A stretch of 63,421 nucleotides of DNA from Paenibacillus sp. J2TS4 (GCF_018403245.1 NZ_BOSH01000022.1:1-63421); one strand, 5' to 3'; positions 1 through 8,607 are shown, counted from the stretch's first letter. The notes: a model not told the origin generated them from the sequence alone. Translations and numbers: made by a program.

Positions 1-52
1 TACTGAAAGTAGCAGGCATCCGCCTCGCCGCTTTCTTACAGAAACAAAGGCG

Positions 53-103
53 AAAAAAAGTTGGACGGAAAACGTGCCTGTTTTCCGCCCAACTTTTTAT
101 TTT
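53..103. terminator. Bidirectional-type terminator hairpin
   Basis: A long inverted repeat pairs about 55-73 with 80-98 (GTTGG-CGGAAAAC against GTTTTCCG-CCAAC, one mismatch) around a 6-nt loop. It is flanked by an A run on the left and a T run on the right, so it could stop transcription on either strand. It lies downstream of the minus-strand lipoprotein gene at 217-765 and downstream of whatever enters from the left edge. Positions 1-52 and 104-216 hold nothing else I can support. Confidence 0.75.
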
Positions 104-216
104 AGGGACTTATTGGACAGCCCCTTTGTCTTTTAATCCGCTGGAGACCGCACTTCCTTGACCTAAGCCAAATAAATTTGGGCTGTATAAATCGCAGCGG
201 CTCTCCATATATTGCT

Positions 217-765
217 TTACAAACCGCTATTTTGAAAATTTTGGGGAGTGCTGCTTTGTGGCGGAGGACTGCCCCCCGGGGTGATATCTTTCGGAACCTG
301 GGGCATAATCCGTCCGATAATATCTCCCAGCTCTTCGGCAAAGCCGGCGATGGGTCGTCCCATTTGAATATCGTTGCGAATTTCCCGGATTCTCTGTCCC
401 ATATCCAGATCTGCGGTTACGAGTGCATTAACACCGTGTTTGTCCTTCTTTAACGCTTCTGCTGCAGAATATTTAATCGAGTCTACGCGTGCGCGATCCA
501 GTTCGGGCTTCACATTGATGCCAACGATGGCTGTATTCCCGAGGACTACACATGTAGCATCCTCTACCTGAGGAATCGATTTGACTATGTTCTCGAGGTG
601 AGAAGCGACTGCGTTTCTGTCCGTAATGGGCTCCTTGGCTGGGGCAGCCTGTCGAGTCTGGACAGTATGCTGTCCAGTCCCTGGAGCGGCGCCCTTCTGG
701 CCTGTATTGCAACCCGAAAGCATGACAAGAACTAATGCAAGAAACGTAAATGTGATGGTTTTCAT
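217..765 (-). CDS. YhcN/YlaJ-family sporulation lipoprotein
   Basis: This is a 182-residue lipoprotein. Residues 1-19 form a signal peptide ending in the lipobox LSGC (lipidated Cys19), followed by a Gln/Ala/Pro-rich linker. The C-terminal ~120 residues resemble the YhcN/YlaJ family: repeated Val/Ile strands around VEDATCVVLGNTAIVGINV and the stretch RIREIRNDIQMGRP. Family members are found in the spore envelope and affect germination or outgrowth; the molecular role is unknown. In Bacillus subtilis ylaJ lies beside the phoH homologue ylaK. Here the neighbour is also phoH but the two genes are divergent, which supports the YlaJ assignment and shows a local inversion. The Pro/Ser-rich tail after GGS is probably disordered. 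Confidence 0.82.
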   Translation of the reverse strand: MKTITFTFLALVLVMLSGCNTGQKGAAPGTGQHTVQTRQAAPAKEPITDRNAVASHLENIVKSIPQVEDATCVVLGNTAIVGINVKPELDRARVDSIKYSAAEALKKDKHGVNALVTADLDMGQRIREIRNDIQMGRPIAGFAEELGDIIGRIMPQVPKDITPGGSPPPQSSTPQNFQNSGL

Positions 766-869
766 CTTGTAATCGTCCTTTCCTGGGTAGTCAGATTACC
801 GATAGTTTGTCCTTACATTTTTTTTCTTATGTATTCCGCTTGAAAACCGAAAACGTGGAGGGATTCCTT

Positions 870-2201
870 ATGAAAAAAATTTATGTACTGGACACTAATG
901 TGTTGTTGCAGGATCCTAACGCTGTCTTTGCCTTCCAGGATAATGAGGTGATTATTCCCGCGACTGTATTGGAAGAGATGGATTCGAAGAAAAGATTGGC
1001 GGATGAAATTGGCCGTAACGCTCGATACGTTTCCCGGCTGTTAGACGGCTTCCGCAGTCAGGGAAGACTTCACGACGGGGTTTCATTAGATAACGGAGGA
1101 AGCCTGAAGGTGGAGCTTAATCACCGCAGCTTTCTAAAAATGCAGGATGTTTTCGGGGAAATGACTAACGATAACCGGATATTGGCAGTTGCCATGAATT
1201 ATTGGACCGAGGAACAGAGCAAGCCTGAGCCGAGACCCGTTATTCTTGTCAGCAAAGACTCGCTTGTCCGAATTAAAGCGGACGTGCTCGGATTAATTGC
1301 AGAGGATTATTTATCTGATCGGGTCGTCTCCTTATCAGAAATGTATACAGGATGGGTCACCTTAAGAGTTCATCCGGCCATTATTGATGAGTTTTACTCT
1401 TACCGAAGATTAAATCTAAGCAGTCTGCAGCAGCCGTCAACATTGCGGCCTCATGAGTTTGTCATTCTCAAGGATGAGATGGGCTCTGCCAAATCGGCGC
1501 TTCTCAAAGTGAGTGCGGACGGCCGTCAATTGGAGCCTTTACATCTGAGCAATGATCCGGTATGGGGAATAACCGCACGCAACGCTCAGCAGCGAATGGC
1601 TTTGGAATTACTGTTGAATGACGACATTCCTCTGGTTACCCTGACAGGGAAGGCCGGGACTGGCAAAACGCTGCTTACTCTCGCGGCCGGTTTATTAAAA
1701 GCTGAGGACGAGAATAAATATAAAAAGCTGTTGATTGCCCGACCGGTAGTGCCTATGGGAAAGGATATCGGGTATTTACCCGGCGAAAAAGAAGAGAAGC
1801 TGCGTCCCTGGATGCAGCCGATTTATGATAATCTGGAGTATTTGTTCGATACGAAAAAGACGGGGGATATCGATAAAATTTTAGCCGGTCTTGGTAGCAT
1901 TCAGGTAGAGGCGCTGACGTATATACGCGGACGTTCAATTCCGGGGCAATTTATTATTATTGACGAAGCCCAAAACTTATCGCGGCATGAAGTGAAAACG
2001 ATCGTTTCGCGTGTTGGAGAAGGGAGCAAAATCGTTCTGCTGGGAGACCCGGAGCAGATCGACCATCCTTACCTCGACTCTTCCAGCAACGGGTTGACTT
2101 ATGTTGTAGAAAGGTTTAAAAATGAGAAGCTGAGCGGGCACATCACTTTGGAGCGCGGAGAAAGATCGCGGCTGGCTCAACTGGCGGCCGATCTCTTATA
2201 A
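870..2201 (+). CDS. PhoH-family PIN/ATPase protein (YlaK-like)
   Basis: A 443-residue cytoplasmic protein with an N-terminal PIN domain (KKIYVLDTNVLL at the start, acidic residues near 32 and 100-115) fused to a PhoH-type P-loop ATPase. Walker A is GKAGTGKT at about residues 260-267 and Walker B is IIIDEAQN near 365. PIN-PhoH proteins are RNA-linked NTPases, probably helicase/ribonuclease; the target here is unknown. I chose ATG 870 because GTGGAGGGA at 855-863 is a good ribosome-binding site and the protein then begins directly with the PIN core. A TTG at 807 would add 21 unrelated residues. Next to the YlaJ-like gene, as in Bacillus, but divergent. Confidence 0.9.
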   Translation: MKKIYVLDTNVLLQDPNAVFAFQDNEVIIPATVLEEMDSKKRLADEIGRNARYVSRLLDGFRSQGRLHDGVSLDNGGSLKVELNHRSFLKMQDVFGEMTNDNRILAVAMNYWTEEQSKPEPRPVILVSKDSLVRIKADVLGLIAEDYLSDRVVSLSEMYTGWVTLRVHPAIIDEFYSYRRLNLSSLQQPSTLRPHEFVILKDEMGSAKSALLKVSADGRQLEPLHLSNDPVWGITARNAQQRMALELLLNDDIPLVTLTGKAGTGKTLLTLAAGLLKAEDENKYKKLLIARPVVPMGKDIGYLPGEKEEKLRPWMQPIYDNLEYLFDTKKTGDIDKILAGLGSIQVEALTYIRGRSIPGQFIIIDEAQNLSRHEVKTIVSRVGEGSKIVLLGDPEQIDHPYLDSSSNGLTYVVERFKNEKLSGHITLERGERSRLAQLAADLL

Positions 2202-2274
2202 CCTTTTATCGTATGGAATCCTCTGCATGCGTTCACCTTCTTAAAATTGTTTGATAACCGTTCATCATGAAATC

Positions 2275-2330
2275 CACGACGGGTGGAGGAAGGGGAGATC
2301 CGTAAAGAAGCCCCTTTCTCGCCCGTTGTG
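2275..2330 (+). ncRNA. Two-helix hairpin, candidate small RNA or 3' UTR structure
   Basis: CACGACGGG (2275-2283) pairs with CCCGTTGTG (2322-2330), and GGAAGGGG (2288-2295) pairs with CCCCTTTC (2311-2318). They are separated by a small internal loop and leave a 15-nt apical loop. No T run follows directly, so it is not a simple terminator. It lies 74 nt after phoH and 70 nt before a terminator-like hairpin. It could be part of the phoH 3' UTR or a separate small RNA. Confidence 0.35.
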
Positions 2331-2397
2331 ACGTTTCCATACTTGCGCCGTGCAGTCCATTAGTTATATGATTACAAAACAGGAAGCGATGACAGTG

Positions 2398-2455
2398 GCA
2401 GGGTCGGAAGGCCCCGAAAAATTGGGAGGAATCGGACCTTGATTTTTGTTATTAT
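2398..2455 (+). terminator. Putative Rho-independent terminator
   Basis: AGGGTC near 2400 can pair with GACCTT near 2437 (one G-U pair), enclosing CCC/GGG pairing, and TGATTTTTGTT follows. It would end transcripts coming from phoH before the solute-binding-protein gene. The stem is imperfect. Confidence 0.4.
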
Positions 2456-2518
2456 TGAACAATAGATAGAATGGCAAGCAGTCCAAATTAAGAAATGCGG
2501 GAGAAGGAGAATTTTGAA

Positions 2519-3832
2519 GTGACCAGGAAAAAAAGCCTAATCGTGCTATTTATAATCCTTGGATTATCGATATTGCTTATCTCTAAAGTGATGGGCCCCG
2601 GAGGGAGTCCGCGAGCCGGCTCTAACTTCGGTAAAGATACCTTTGCCAAAACCTCGGATGGGTTGGCGGACAACGAGGAGCGTCTTATTCATCTGGCGGT
2701 TTGCATGAAGCCGGAGGAATATGAGGCGCTGAAGCAATGGACGGAACAATATTCGGCTGCCAAGACAGGAATTAAGGTCGAGCTGACCAACCTGCCTTTG
2801 AACGAAGCCTATGATATTTTAAAGAAAGCAAGCCAGCTTGGAGAAGCTCCTGACTTGATGCTGTTAAATAACGACTGGGTGAACGAATTTGCCGCTCTCG
2901 GTTATCTGCAGCCCATGGATGAATGGCTTAGCAATGACCAGCAGGCGCAAAGACTGCCGGAGCTCATGGATCAGGTGAAATGGAATGGTTACCTGTGGGG
3001 GATTCCCAAGGATGTGGACCCCTACATTTTAGCCTGGAATAAGCAGAAGGCAGAAGAGCTGCAGGTCGATCATGCGCCTTTAACCGCCGAAGAGCTTTTG
3101 CAATGGAATGAAAAGTTTATGAATCCTGAAGAAAAGCAGTATGGAGTTTATTATCACCCGGATGATCCTTACTCCCTTCTATCTTTGTTATCTGCTCTGG
3201 GCGTACCTTTCTCCGAAGGGGTTAACCCGCTAGCCAAGCTGGATGATCCGGAGACGATGCATTCGCTGGAATCGTTCTTTAACCCTAAGGAAAAGAGCTG
3301 GGATCCGAAGGTGTTCCAGACCAATTTCCCGCTGCCCACGAAAGATTGGGATCCTTGGGAGCAATTATCATCAGGGAATATTGCAGCTATGATCACAACA
3401 ATTTCCGATTATAAGCTGCATGAGAACGATAAGATCGCCCTAAGTGCACTGCCTATGGTAACTGAAGGCGCGGGACAAACAGGTACCTGGCTTAAAGGAA
3501 GGAGTTATGCGATTTCCTCCCGGGCGGGCCAGGAAGAGGCGGTTATCGAGCTGCTCCAGGAGCTGACCTCTCTGGGTACGGAGATGAAGCTGTGGGGAGA
3601 GGCGAAGACGCTGCCGGCGTATGTTTCCGCGTTTATGACGGAGGAGCTGCGGAATGATCCGTCCTTCAAATCCTATACATGGCTAGTAGAGCAAGGCTAT
3701 ATGCTGCCGGTGCAAATCGACTCTGCGAAGAAGCTCCATGCTTTGGCCGCCGAGATGGAAGCATTGCGTCAAGGAGAGCAGGATTTTAGCGCATTCACGG
3801 ACAAGGCTGCCAGCCTGTGGAAAAAGGAATAA
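2519..3832 (+). CDS. Membrane-anchored family-1 extracellular solute-binding protein
   Basis: 437 residues from GTG 2519. Residues 5-25 form a hydrophobic N-terminal segment (SLIVLFIILGLSILLISK). The rest has the periplasmic-binding-protein type II look of sugar/oligosaccharide ABC receptors: DLMLLNNDWV, LGYLQPMDEWL and WGIPKDVDPYILAWNK. I chose GTG 2519 because GGGAGAAGGAG at 2499-2509 sits 9 nt upstream; an ATG at 2495 lies before that site. There is no lipobox cysteine after the hydrophobic segment, so the protein is probably held by an uncleaved anchor. No permease or ATPase gene adjoins it, making it an orphan receptor or sensor. The ligand cannot be told from sequence. Confidence 0.8.
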   Translation: MTRKKSLIVLFIILGLSILLISKVMGPGGSPRAGSNFGKDTFAKTSDGLADNEERLIHLAVCMKPEEYEALKQWTEQYSAAKTGIKVELTNLPLNEAYDILKKASQLGEAPDLMLLNNDWVNEFAALGYLQPMDEWLSNDQQAQRLPELMDQVKWNGYLWGIPKDVDPYILAWNKQKAEELQVDHAPLTAEELLQWNEKFMNPEEKQYGVYYHPDDPYSLLSLLSALGVPFSEGVNPLAKLDDPETMHSLESFFNPKEKSWDPKVFQTNFPLPTKDWDPWEQLSSGNIAAMITTISDYKLHENDKIALSALPMVTEGAGQTGTWLKGRSYAISSRAGQEEAVIELLQELTSLGTEMKLWGEAKTLPAYVSAFMTEELRNDPSFKSYTWLVEQGYMLPVQIDSAKKLHALAAEMEALRQGEQDFSAFTDKAASLWKKE

Positions 3833-3837
3833 AGCTA

Positions 3838-3873
3838 CAAAAAAGCTGAAGCTATTTAAGCTTCAGCTTTAAT
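3838..3873. terminator. Convergent bidirectional terminator
   Basis: AAAGCTGAAGC (around 3842-3852) and GCTTCAGCTTT (around 3860-3870) form a perfect stem with a 7-nt loop, with A/T runs on both sides. It lies between the plus-strand solute-binding-protein gene and the minus-strand coiled-coil gene, whose last codons overlap the hairpin. Confidence 0.8.
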
Positions 3874-4934
3874 TTTAGTGTGAGCAGCCCGTCTTCTGTT
3901 GTGACCTCATAGGCGTTAATGAACGGAACGAAGCTTTCTGGAGAAAATCCAAGCGGGAATTCCTGCTCCAATGCCCGGTTCGTCGTATCCGGCAGCACGA
4001 AGCCGTTGAAAGTCAATTGCTCCACCCGAAACAGAAGGTGGTTTTTCGGCTTTTGCTGGATGATGTATTTTCCTTGAATGCTTACCTCCACGTCGTCTTC
4101 CTTCCCGGAAGCAGTAAAAACACCATCCTCAAAAGCAAATTCAATGTTGTCGAACAAAGGATTTTTATTACGAAAATAATCAATCAGTTCCTGGTCGCTA
4201 ATTTGAAAGGTCAGCCCATTCAAATACTTATTGGTTCCCCCATTATTGAATAAATCCGATATATCATTCATCTCGTCAGCGATGGCTTGAAAATAAGTTC
4301 TGAACACAGGCAGCCCTTTATCCTTCCAGGCAGCAGTCAAGTCTACCATTTGCTTGAACACCTCTGCCGCTTCCTCAGACGCCGCCAACTGTTCGTCCAG
4401 TTCCTGCTGCAAAGCGAGCAGCCGTTCCCGCTGAAGAAGAAATTCCGCTTTCACCTCTTTCAACTCGGCTTCGGTCTCCAGCAATTGGTTATAGGTCGCT
4501 TGCAGCTGCTGATAGGAATCGCGGTAGGCGTCCAGCTTTCTCTTGTCGTTGTCCAGAATCATGCTCAAGTATTCATAGACGGCAATCGCATCGGAGAACG
4601 AGCCGGCGCTAAACATTAACAACCATAGATTATCGCGCTGTCCCATGTAGTAGGCTCTCAATATTTTCCCCGCATGCTCGCGAGTCTGGTCAACCCGTTC
4701 CTGCTCCCTCAGGATGTTTTGTTCAGCTGAGGCGATCTGTTTGCCGATCTCCGCTTCACGTTCGGTCAGCCTGGCAATTTCCCTGTCGATTTCGTAAACC
4801 GTCAAGCTTTTTTGCAGCAATTGCCTGGTCTCGTCCAGGGAAGGCTCGGCTTCGGCCAATATAAAGGGGGTCCCATATAAACAAACGATAAGGCAGAGGC
4901 ATACCAAGAACGATTTGCGAATAAGCTTGGCCAT
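3852..4934 (-). CDS. Secreted coiled-coil protein with PcsB/CwlO-like N-terminal domain
   Basis: 360 residues from ATG 4934. Residues 1-27 look like a signal peptide (basic MAKLIRK, hydrophobic core, cleavage near AEA). Residues about 30-200 are heptad-rich coiled coil containing ILRAYYMGQRDNLWLLMFSA, which resembles the PcsB/CwlO coiled-coil domain that contacts the FtsEX complex. No NlpC/P60 or CHAP peptidase domain follows. Instead there is a beta-rich domain of unknown type and an odd Leu/Lys repeat tail (LKLKLKLK). Start: AAGGGG lies 6 nt upstream of ATG 4934; in-frame ATG 4949 and GTG 4955 are alternatives. A role as an envelope scaffold or hydrolase regulator is inference. Confidence 0.65.
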   Translation of the reverse strand: MAKLIRKSFLVCLCLIVCLYGTPFILAEAEPSLDETRQLLQKSLTVYEIDREIARLTEREAEIGKQIASAEQNILREQERVDQTREHAGKILRAYYMGQRDNLWLLMFSAGSFSDAIAVYEYLSMILDNDKRKLDAYRDSYQQLQATYNQLLETEAELKEVKAEFLLQRERLLALQQELDEQLAASEEAAEVFKQMVDLTAAWKDKGLPVFRTYFQAIADEMNDISDLFNNGGTNKYLNGLTFQISDQELIDYFRNKNPLFDNIEFAFEDGVFTASGKEDDVEVSIQGKYIIQQKPKNHLLFRVEQLTFNGFVLPDTTNRALEQEFPLGFSPESFVPFINAYEVTTEDGLLTLKLKLKLK

Positions 4935-4997
4935 GACATACCCCTTCATGTTCACATTCTTTCTCTAAATTTTATAAGAATCGATGTAAAATGATGC

Positions 4998-5024
4998 CAA
5001 AAACTTCCCGGTTCAGGGAAGTTT
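4998..5024 (-). terminator. Terminator after the minus-strand lipoprotein gene
   Basis: Read on the minus strand, AAACTTCCC and GGGAAGTTT form a perfect 9-bp stem with a 6-nt loop followed by TTT. It lies 28 nt past the stop of the 5052-6008 lipoprotein gene and separates it from the coiled-coil gene. Confidence 0.7.
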
Positions 5025-5051
5025 AATGGTTTGAGGCGGGAAGTTCGCCTT

Positions 5052-6008
5052 TTATTTCGAGCCTTTGATTAGCAGCTTGAGGATATCATCCAGAGGCTTC
5101 GTTACTTCCGGAATGTCTTGGGTGAAGGCGGGTGTTTCATTGATCCGGTCATAGGATTGTTGGGCACTCACTAGATGCGCTTTGCGCTCTCCTCCGGTAA
5201 CCGTCGATAATTCGATATGTATCGATAAATCGCGAACGAAGCCCTCGCTGTCAACAGCAACAGCAAATCGGCCTAACTCCAGGCTGCTTTCGCTGCCGGC
5301 TTGCTTCCAGTCGGAAGCCTGTTCGTCGGTCAGCAGGCCGCTCTCTCCTAAGTAATCGATAATCGAAGGCCATTGTTCCCTCAGAGCGTTGGTGATTTCG
5401 GTTGAGTTGTCATCTGTAATCCGCACTTCGATGAGGGTAAACTCGCTTCCTTCCGGTGATTCCGCTTGAGCGAACCATTTCTCGTCCATCGCTTCGAATA
5501 ATTTGGTAGACAAGGTAGCCATGACTTCCATAGCGCTCTGCAGTCTTTCGGTGGAAAAGGTAGAGGCATCTCCCGACAATTCCGACAAGCCTGCCAAATC
5601 AAGAGAAAAATATTCGTCCTTCTGATTGATCAATGGTATATTAACATACAAATGATTATTATTGATCAAAAACGGCAGCTCAACAACAGTAGACGAGTCG
5701 GCGGACTTGCTCTGAAGAACGGCTTCCAAACGCAAAGGCTCGATGGAGGCGGTGCCGGACCAGCTCAATTTGCCATTGGATAACATTGGAGAAAAGGACT
5801 TCGTAATCGGGTTAGTCAAGCTGTCTTCCTGGAAATCTCCCCATTTGAGTCTTGCTTCTCCGGCGAAAGAATAGCTTTTTATTTCTTGCTGCTTAGCTAA
5901 GGCGGAAAGCGCTTGTTCTTTCCACGGAGGAGTCGATGGACCGCAGCCAGCAAGCACTAGCAAGGCAGGCAGGAGCGCGATCAGCGCCATCCATTTGTAA
6001 ATACGCAT
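5052..6008 (-). CDS. Lipoprotein of unknown function (LppX/LolA-like fold suspected)
   Basis: 318 residues. The signal peptide MRIYKWMALIALLPALLVLA ends in lipobox LAGC with Cys22 as the lipidated residue. The mature part alternates beta-strand-like stretches (IKSYSFAGEARLKW, SWSGTASIEPLRLEAVLQSK, FLINNNHLYVNIPL) with helices, the pattern of sheet-wrapping lipoproteins such as LppX/LolA or Firmicute DUF6612-type proteins. No catalytic motif is visible. It probably sits on the outer face of the membrane. It is a single-gene unit: a terminator follows and a short palindrome lies in its upstream region. The fold is an inference from pattern only. Confidence 0.65.
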   Translation of the reverse strand: MRIYKWMALIALLPALLVLAGCGPSTPPWKEQALSALAKQQEIKSYSFAGEARLKWGDFQEDSLTNPITKSFSPMLSNGKLSWSGTASIEPLRLEAVLQSKSADSSTVVELPFLINNNHLYVNIPLINQKDEYFSLDLAGLSELSGDASTFSTERLQSAMEVMATLSTKLFEAMDEKWFAQAESPEGSEFTLIEVRITDDNSTEITNALREQWPSIIDYLGESGLLTDEQASDWKQAGSESSLELGRFAVAVDSEGFVRDLSIHIELSTVTGGERKAHLVSAQQSYDRINETPAFTQDIPEVTKPLDDILKLLIKGSK

Positions 6009-6048
6009 TACAGTAGGGTCTCTCCTTTATCTGATAAGATTGTTCAAA

Positions 6049-6081
6049 AAGCTTTTGAAAAGTTGGTCTTTTTGAATCTAA
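6049..6081. repeat. Short palindrome related to the 167-bp MITE-like element
   Basis: GTTCAAAAAG ... CTTTTTGAAT form an inverted pair around GAAAAGTTG. The same end sequences (GTTCAAAAAGTC, and GAAAAGTTGACTTTTTGAAC when the left end is reverse-complemented) bound the element at 17788-17954, so this looks like an internally deleted copy. It lies between the divergent lipoprotein and methyltransferase genes. Confidence 0.45.
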
Positions 6082-6185
6082 TAAAAAACATATTGTTCAT
6101 TATACCGTTTTATATGGAAAATGTCTTTACGAATCAAATCATGGTTTAAGGATTCGCAGGAGATGAGGAAAAGGAGGTTATGGAC

Positions 6186-7307
6186 ATGCAGAATGGGAAC
6201 CTTCGGCTGATCGATTGGATTCGGAGCCGGATGTCAGAAGGCCCGCATAAGGCAATATCCTTCAAAGATTATATGAAGGAATGTCTCTATCATCCTGAGT
6301 ACGGATATTATATGAGCGACAAAGCGAAGATAGGCAAGGATGGAGATTTTTATACAAGCGCTTCGGTAGGAGGAATTATGGGCATTATGATGGCCCGTTT
6401 GCTGAGCAAGCTATCTCGGCAATGGCAAGGAAGACCTATCGATTGGGTCGAGTGGGGAGGAGGAGAGGGACAATTAGCCAAGCAGATATTAGATGAAGTT
6501 CAGCAGTCTAATCCGGGCCTGTACAAGCAACTTACCTATATCGTGGTTGAAAAGAGCCGAAATCATTCGCAGAGTCAAAAAGAACGGTTGGCTCCGCATT
6601 CCTCGGTTGTCCGTTTTATGGATGAAGAACAATGGTGGAGAGAAGGTAGCCGAAAGCAAACGATTATTTTGTCCAACGAGCTGCTGGATGCCTTTCCGGT
6701 CCATCGCGTTCGCAGGTTTAACGGGAGGGTAGAGGAGCAATGGGTCTATTGGGACGAAGGGCAAGAACGGTTGGCCAGCTGCTGGCAGCCGGCAGCCGAT
6801 CCAAGGCTGGTCCGCTATTTGAAGCGGGAGAACATACACCTGTCCGATGGACAAACGGCAGAAATCAATCTCGAAGCGGACGATTGGATCCGCCTTCAGG
6901 CCGCCCGGCTAGAGGAAGGAAGCCTGGTCACGGTTGATTATGGAGATCTCGCGGAGGAGCTTTATTCCCCGCATCGGATGAACGGCACTCTGATGTGTTA
7001 TCGGAATCATGCGGCTATGGATCAGCCATTGGAGTATCCGGGAGAGCAGGATTTGACCGCTCATGTTAATTTCACAGCCTGCATCAGGGCCGGGGTGGAA
7101 GAGGGAATAGAGGAATGGAATCTGATGACTCAGAAGCAATTTTTAGTGGAGCAGGGCATTCTGGAGCTCCTGCAGAATCATTCCGGCAGCGATCCGTTTG
7201 GTCCGGAGGCGAGGCGGAATCGCGCTGTCCGTCAGCTGCTGCTCAGTGATCAGATGAGCGAGCTGTTCAAGGTGCTGATCCAAACGAAAAAAGGCGACCG
7301 TAACTAA
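6186..7307 (+). CDS. MidA/NDUFAF7-family SAM-dependent methyltransferase
   Basis: 373 residues. Family signatures are HPEYGYYM near the N terminus, the SAM-binding glycine motif WVEWGGGEGQLA at about 85-97, and the hallmark SNELLDAFPVHR near 162. Eukaryotic NDUFAF7 methylates an arginine of complex I; the substrate of bacterial COG1565 proteins is not established. I prefer ATG 6186 because AAAGGAGG lies 8 nt upstream; ATG 6180 would leave only 2 nt. The gene stands alone between a divergent lipoprotein gene and a convergent membrane-protein gene. Methyl transfer by it would release S-adenosylhomocysteine, the substrate of the AhcY encoded 4.5 kb downstream, but a link is only inference. Confidence 0.85.
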   Translation: MQNGNLRLIDWIRSRMSEGPHKAISFKDYMKECLYHPEYGYYMSDKAKIGKDGDFYTSASVGGIMGIMMARLLSKLSRQWQGRPIDWVEWGGGEGQLAKQILDEVQQSNPGLYKQLTYIVVEKSRNHSQSQKERLAPHSSVVRFMDEEQWWREGSRKQTIILSNELLDAFPVHRVRRFNGRVEEQWVYWDEGQERLASCWQPAADPRLVRYLKRENIHLSDGQTAEINLEADDWIRLQAARLEEGSLVTVDYGDLAEELYSPHRMNGTLMCYRNHAAMDQPLEYPGEQDLTAHVNFTACIRAGVEEGIEEWNLMTQKQFLVEQGILELLQNHSGSDPFGPEARRNRAVRQLLLSDQMSELFKVLIQTKKGDRN

Positions 7308-7325
7308 AACGGCCGCCTTTATGTT
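7286..7325. terminator. Convergent terminator
   Basis: AAAGGCGACCGT (7290-7301) pairs with ACGGCCGCCTTT (7309-7320), one mismatch. The run on the minus-strand exit is TTTTTTCG, so it is stronger for the 7347-7577 gene; the plus-strand exit is TTTATGTTTT. It overlaps the 3' end of the methyltransferase gene. Confidence 0.75.
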
Positions 7326-7346
7326 TTATAGACGTTATTAACCGGT

Positions 7347-7577
7347 TTACAGCTCCATTCGGAAGAAGGACCAGTACGTAAAGCCGGTGAAGGAGATGAG
7401 CATGTACCCCCAAAACATAAGTATGTAGGTACGCTCGGAAAGATTCATATAGCCTAATAATACGAATAAAGCGGTTTGGAAAAAGAAAATTAAAGCCATC
7501 GGGACCATGCCGCCAGCGAGAGCCATTAGTCCGATTGCGAGTGTCCAAAAGCCAAGAACGCGATACATGCGTGCCAT
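7347..7577 (-). CDS. DUF2626 small membrane protein (YqgY-like)
   Basis: 76 residues starting MARMYRVLGFWTLAIG. It has two or three hydrophobic segments and the family-like stretches QTALFVLLGYMNLSERTYI and GFTYWSFFRMEL, close to what I recall of B. subtilis YqgY (DUF2626). It is an integral membrane protein of unknown function. ATG 7577 was chosen because GAGGAGG lies 8 nt upstream and the start then matches the family; an upstream in-frame start at 7616 would add 13 residues. Confidence 0.8.
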   Translation of the reverse strand: MARMYRVLGFWTLAIGLMALAGGMVPMALIFFFQTALFVLLGYMNLSERTYILMFWGYMLISFTGFTYWSFFRMEL

Positions 7578-7900
7578 CTTGACATCCTCCTCTCTAATTG
7601 CAACGTTCGTTATCACTCATCTCATTATACAGCCCAACGCAGTAGGTGTAAACGGGAAACCGTGACGAATTCGTAAACTTTTACGGCAGCCCTGTGGGCT
7701 TAGTTTAACCTTTTCTTTCGGAAAACATGTATGGACCGCAAAAAAAATGGAAATAGCTTTAGTATCAAATAGATTCTATGAACTCTAGTATGGGCATAGA
7801 GATAAATTAACGGGAAGACCGCATAGATGGGTCACGATGCTTTTTTGGTTTGATTCCACTCTTGCAATATCTTTTTTACTATTGGTTGGGAGGTATTTAG

Positions 7901-8548
7901 ATGTCGGCAGTTAGACAAGACGCTTGGAGCGAAGAAGATGATTTGATTCTTGCGGAGGTGACCTTACGGCATATTCGCGATGGCAGCACACAATTGACCG
8001 CTTTTGAGGAAGTAGGCGAAAAAATTGGTCGAACCGCTGCGGCCTGCGGCTTTCGATGGAACAGCTGCGTCCGTAAAAAATACGAGGCGGCTATTCAAAT
8101 AGCCAAAGCCCAACGGCAAAAGCGAAACCAAATGAAGAAGCAGTCAGCCGTTCCGGTATCCAGCGTATCCTCTGTAGCTGTTTTGGAAGGGGAAGCCGGG
8201 CTGAAAGGCGATCTTCTGACCGAGGATACAATCTCTATCGACGCTGTGATCCGTTTTCTGAAGCATTGGAAAATGAACTACCAGGAAATGTCGCGGCAAA
8301 CGAAGTCTATGGAAAGAGAGCTTAACGAACTCCATGAGGAAATGGATCGGTTGAGACGCCACAATGATCAGCTGAGTAAACAGGTGAACGAGGTGCAAAC
8401 CGATTATCAGGTAGTCAATGATGACTATCGCGCGCTAATCCAAATTATGGACCGTGCCCGCAAATTAGCTTTTTTGGTGGAAGAAGAGGACGACAAGAAA
8501 TCAAGATTCAAAATGGATGCCAACGGCAATCTGGAAAGAATCGAATAG
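7901..8548 (+). CDS. rsfA: RsfA-family prespore-specific transcription factor (YlbO-like)
   Basis: 215 residues. The first ~60 form a Myb/SANT-like DNA-binding domain: RQDAWSEEDDLILAEVTL, AFEEVGEKIGRTAAACGFRW. A linker is followed by a coiled coil at about 120-190, presumably for dimerisation. RsfA and its paralogue YlbO act in the SigF/SigE-controlled stages of Bacillus sporulation, tuning compartment-specific genes. In Bacillus, ylbO sits just upstream of the panE-like gene, bshC and mraZ; the same order is kept here, which supports the assignment. GGGAGG lies 8 nt before ATG 7901, and its own terminator follows at 8563. The upstream 285 bases show no clear promoter. Confidence 0.85.
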   Translation: MSAVRQDAWSEEDDLILAEVTLRHIRDGSTQLTAFEEVGEKIGRTAAACGFRWNSCVRKKYEAAIQIAKAQRQKRNQMKKQSAVPVSSVSSVAVLEGEAGLKGDLLTEDTISIDAVIRFLKHWKMNYQEMSRQTKSMERELNELHEEMDRLRRHNDQLSKQVNEVQTDYQVVNDDYRALIQIMDRARKLAFLVEEEDDKKSRFKMDANGNLERIE

Positions 8549-8562
8549 TTTTGCCGTTTGCC

Positions 8563-8607
8563 AAAAGATCCGGCGTTCCTATCAGAGGGACTGCGGGATC
8601 TTTTTTA
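8563..8607 (+). terminator. rsfA terminator
   Basis: AAAAGATCC (8563-8571) pairs with GGGATCTTTT (8594-8603) around a loop of about 22 nt with further internal pairing, followed by TTTTTT. It begins 15 nt past the rsfA-like stop. Confidence 0.75.
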
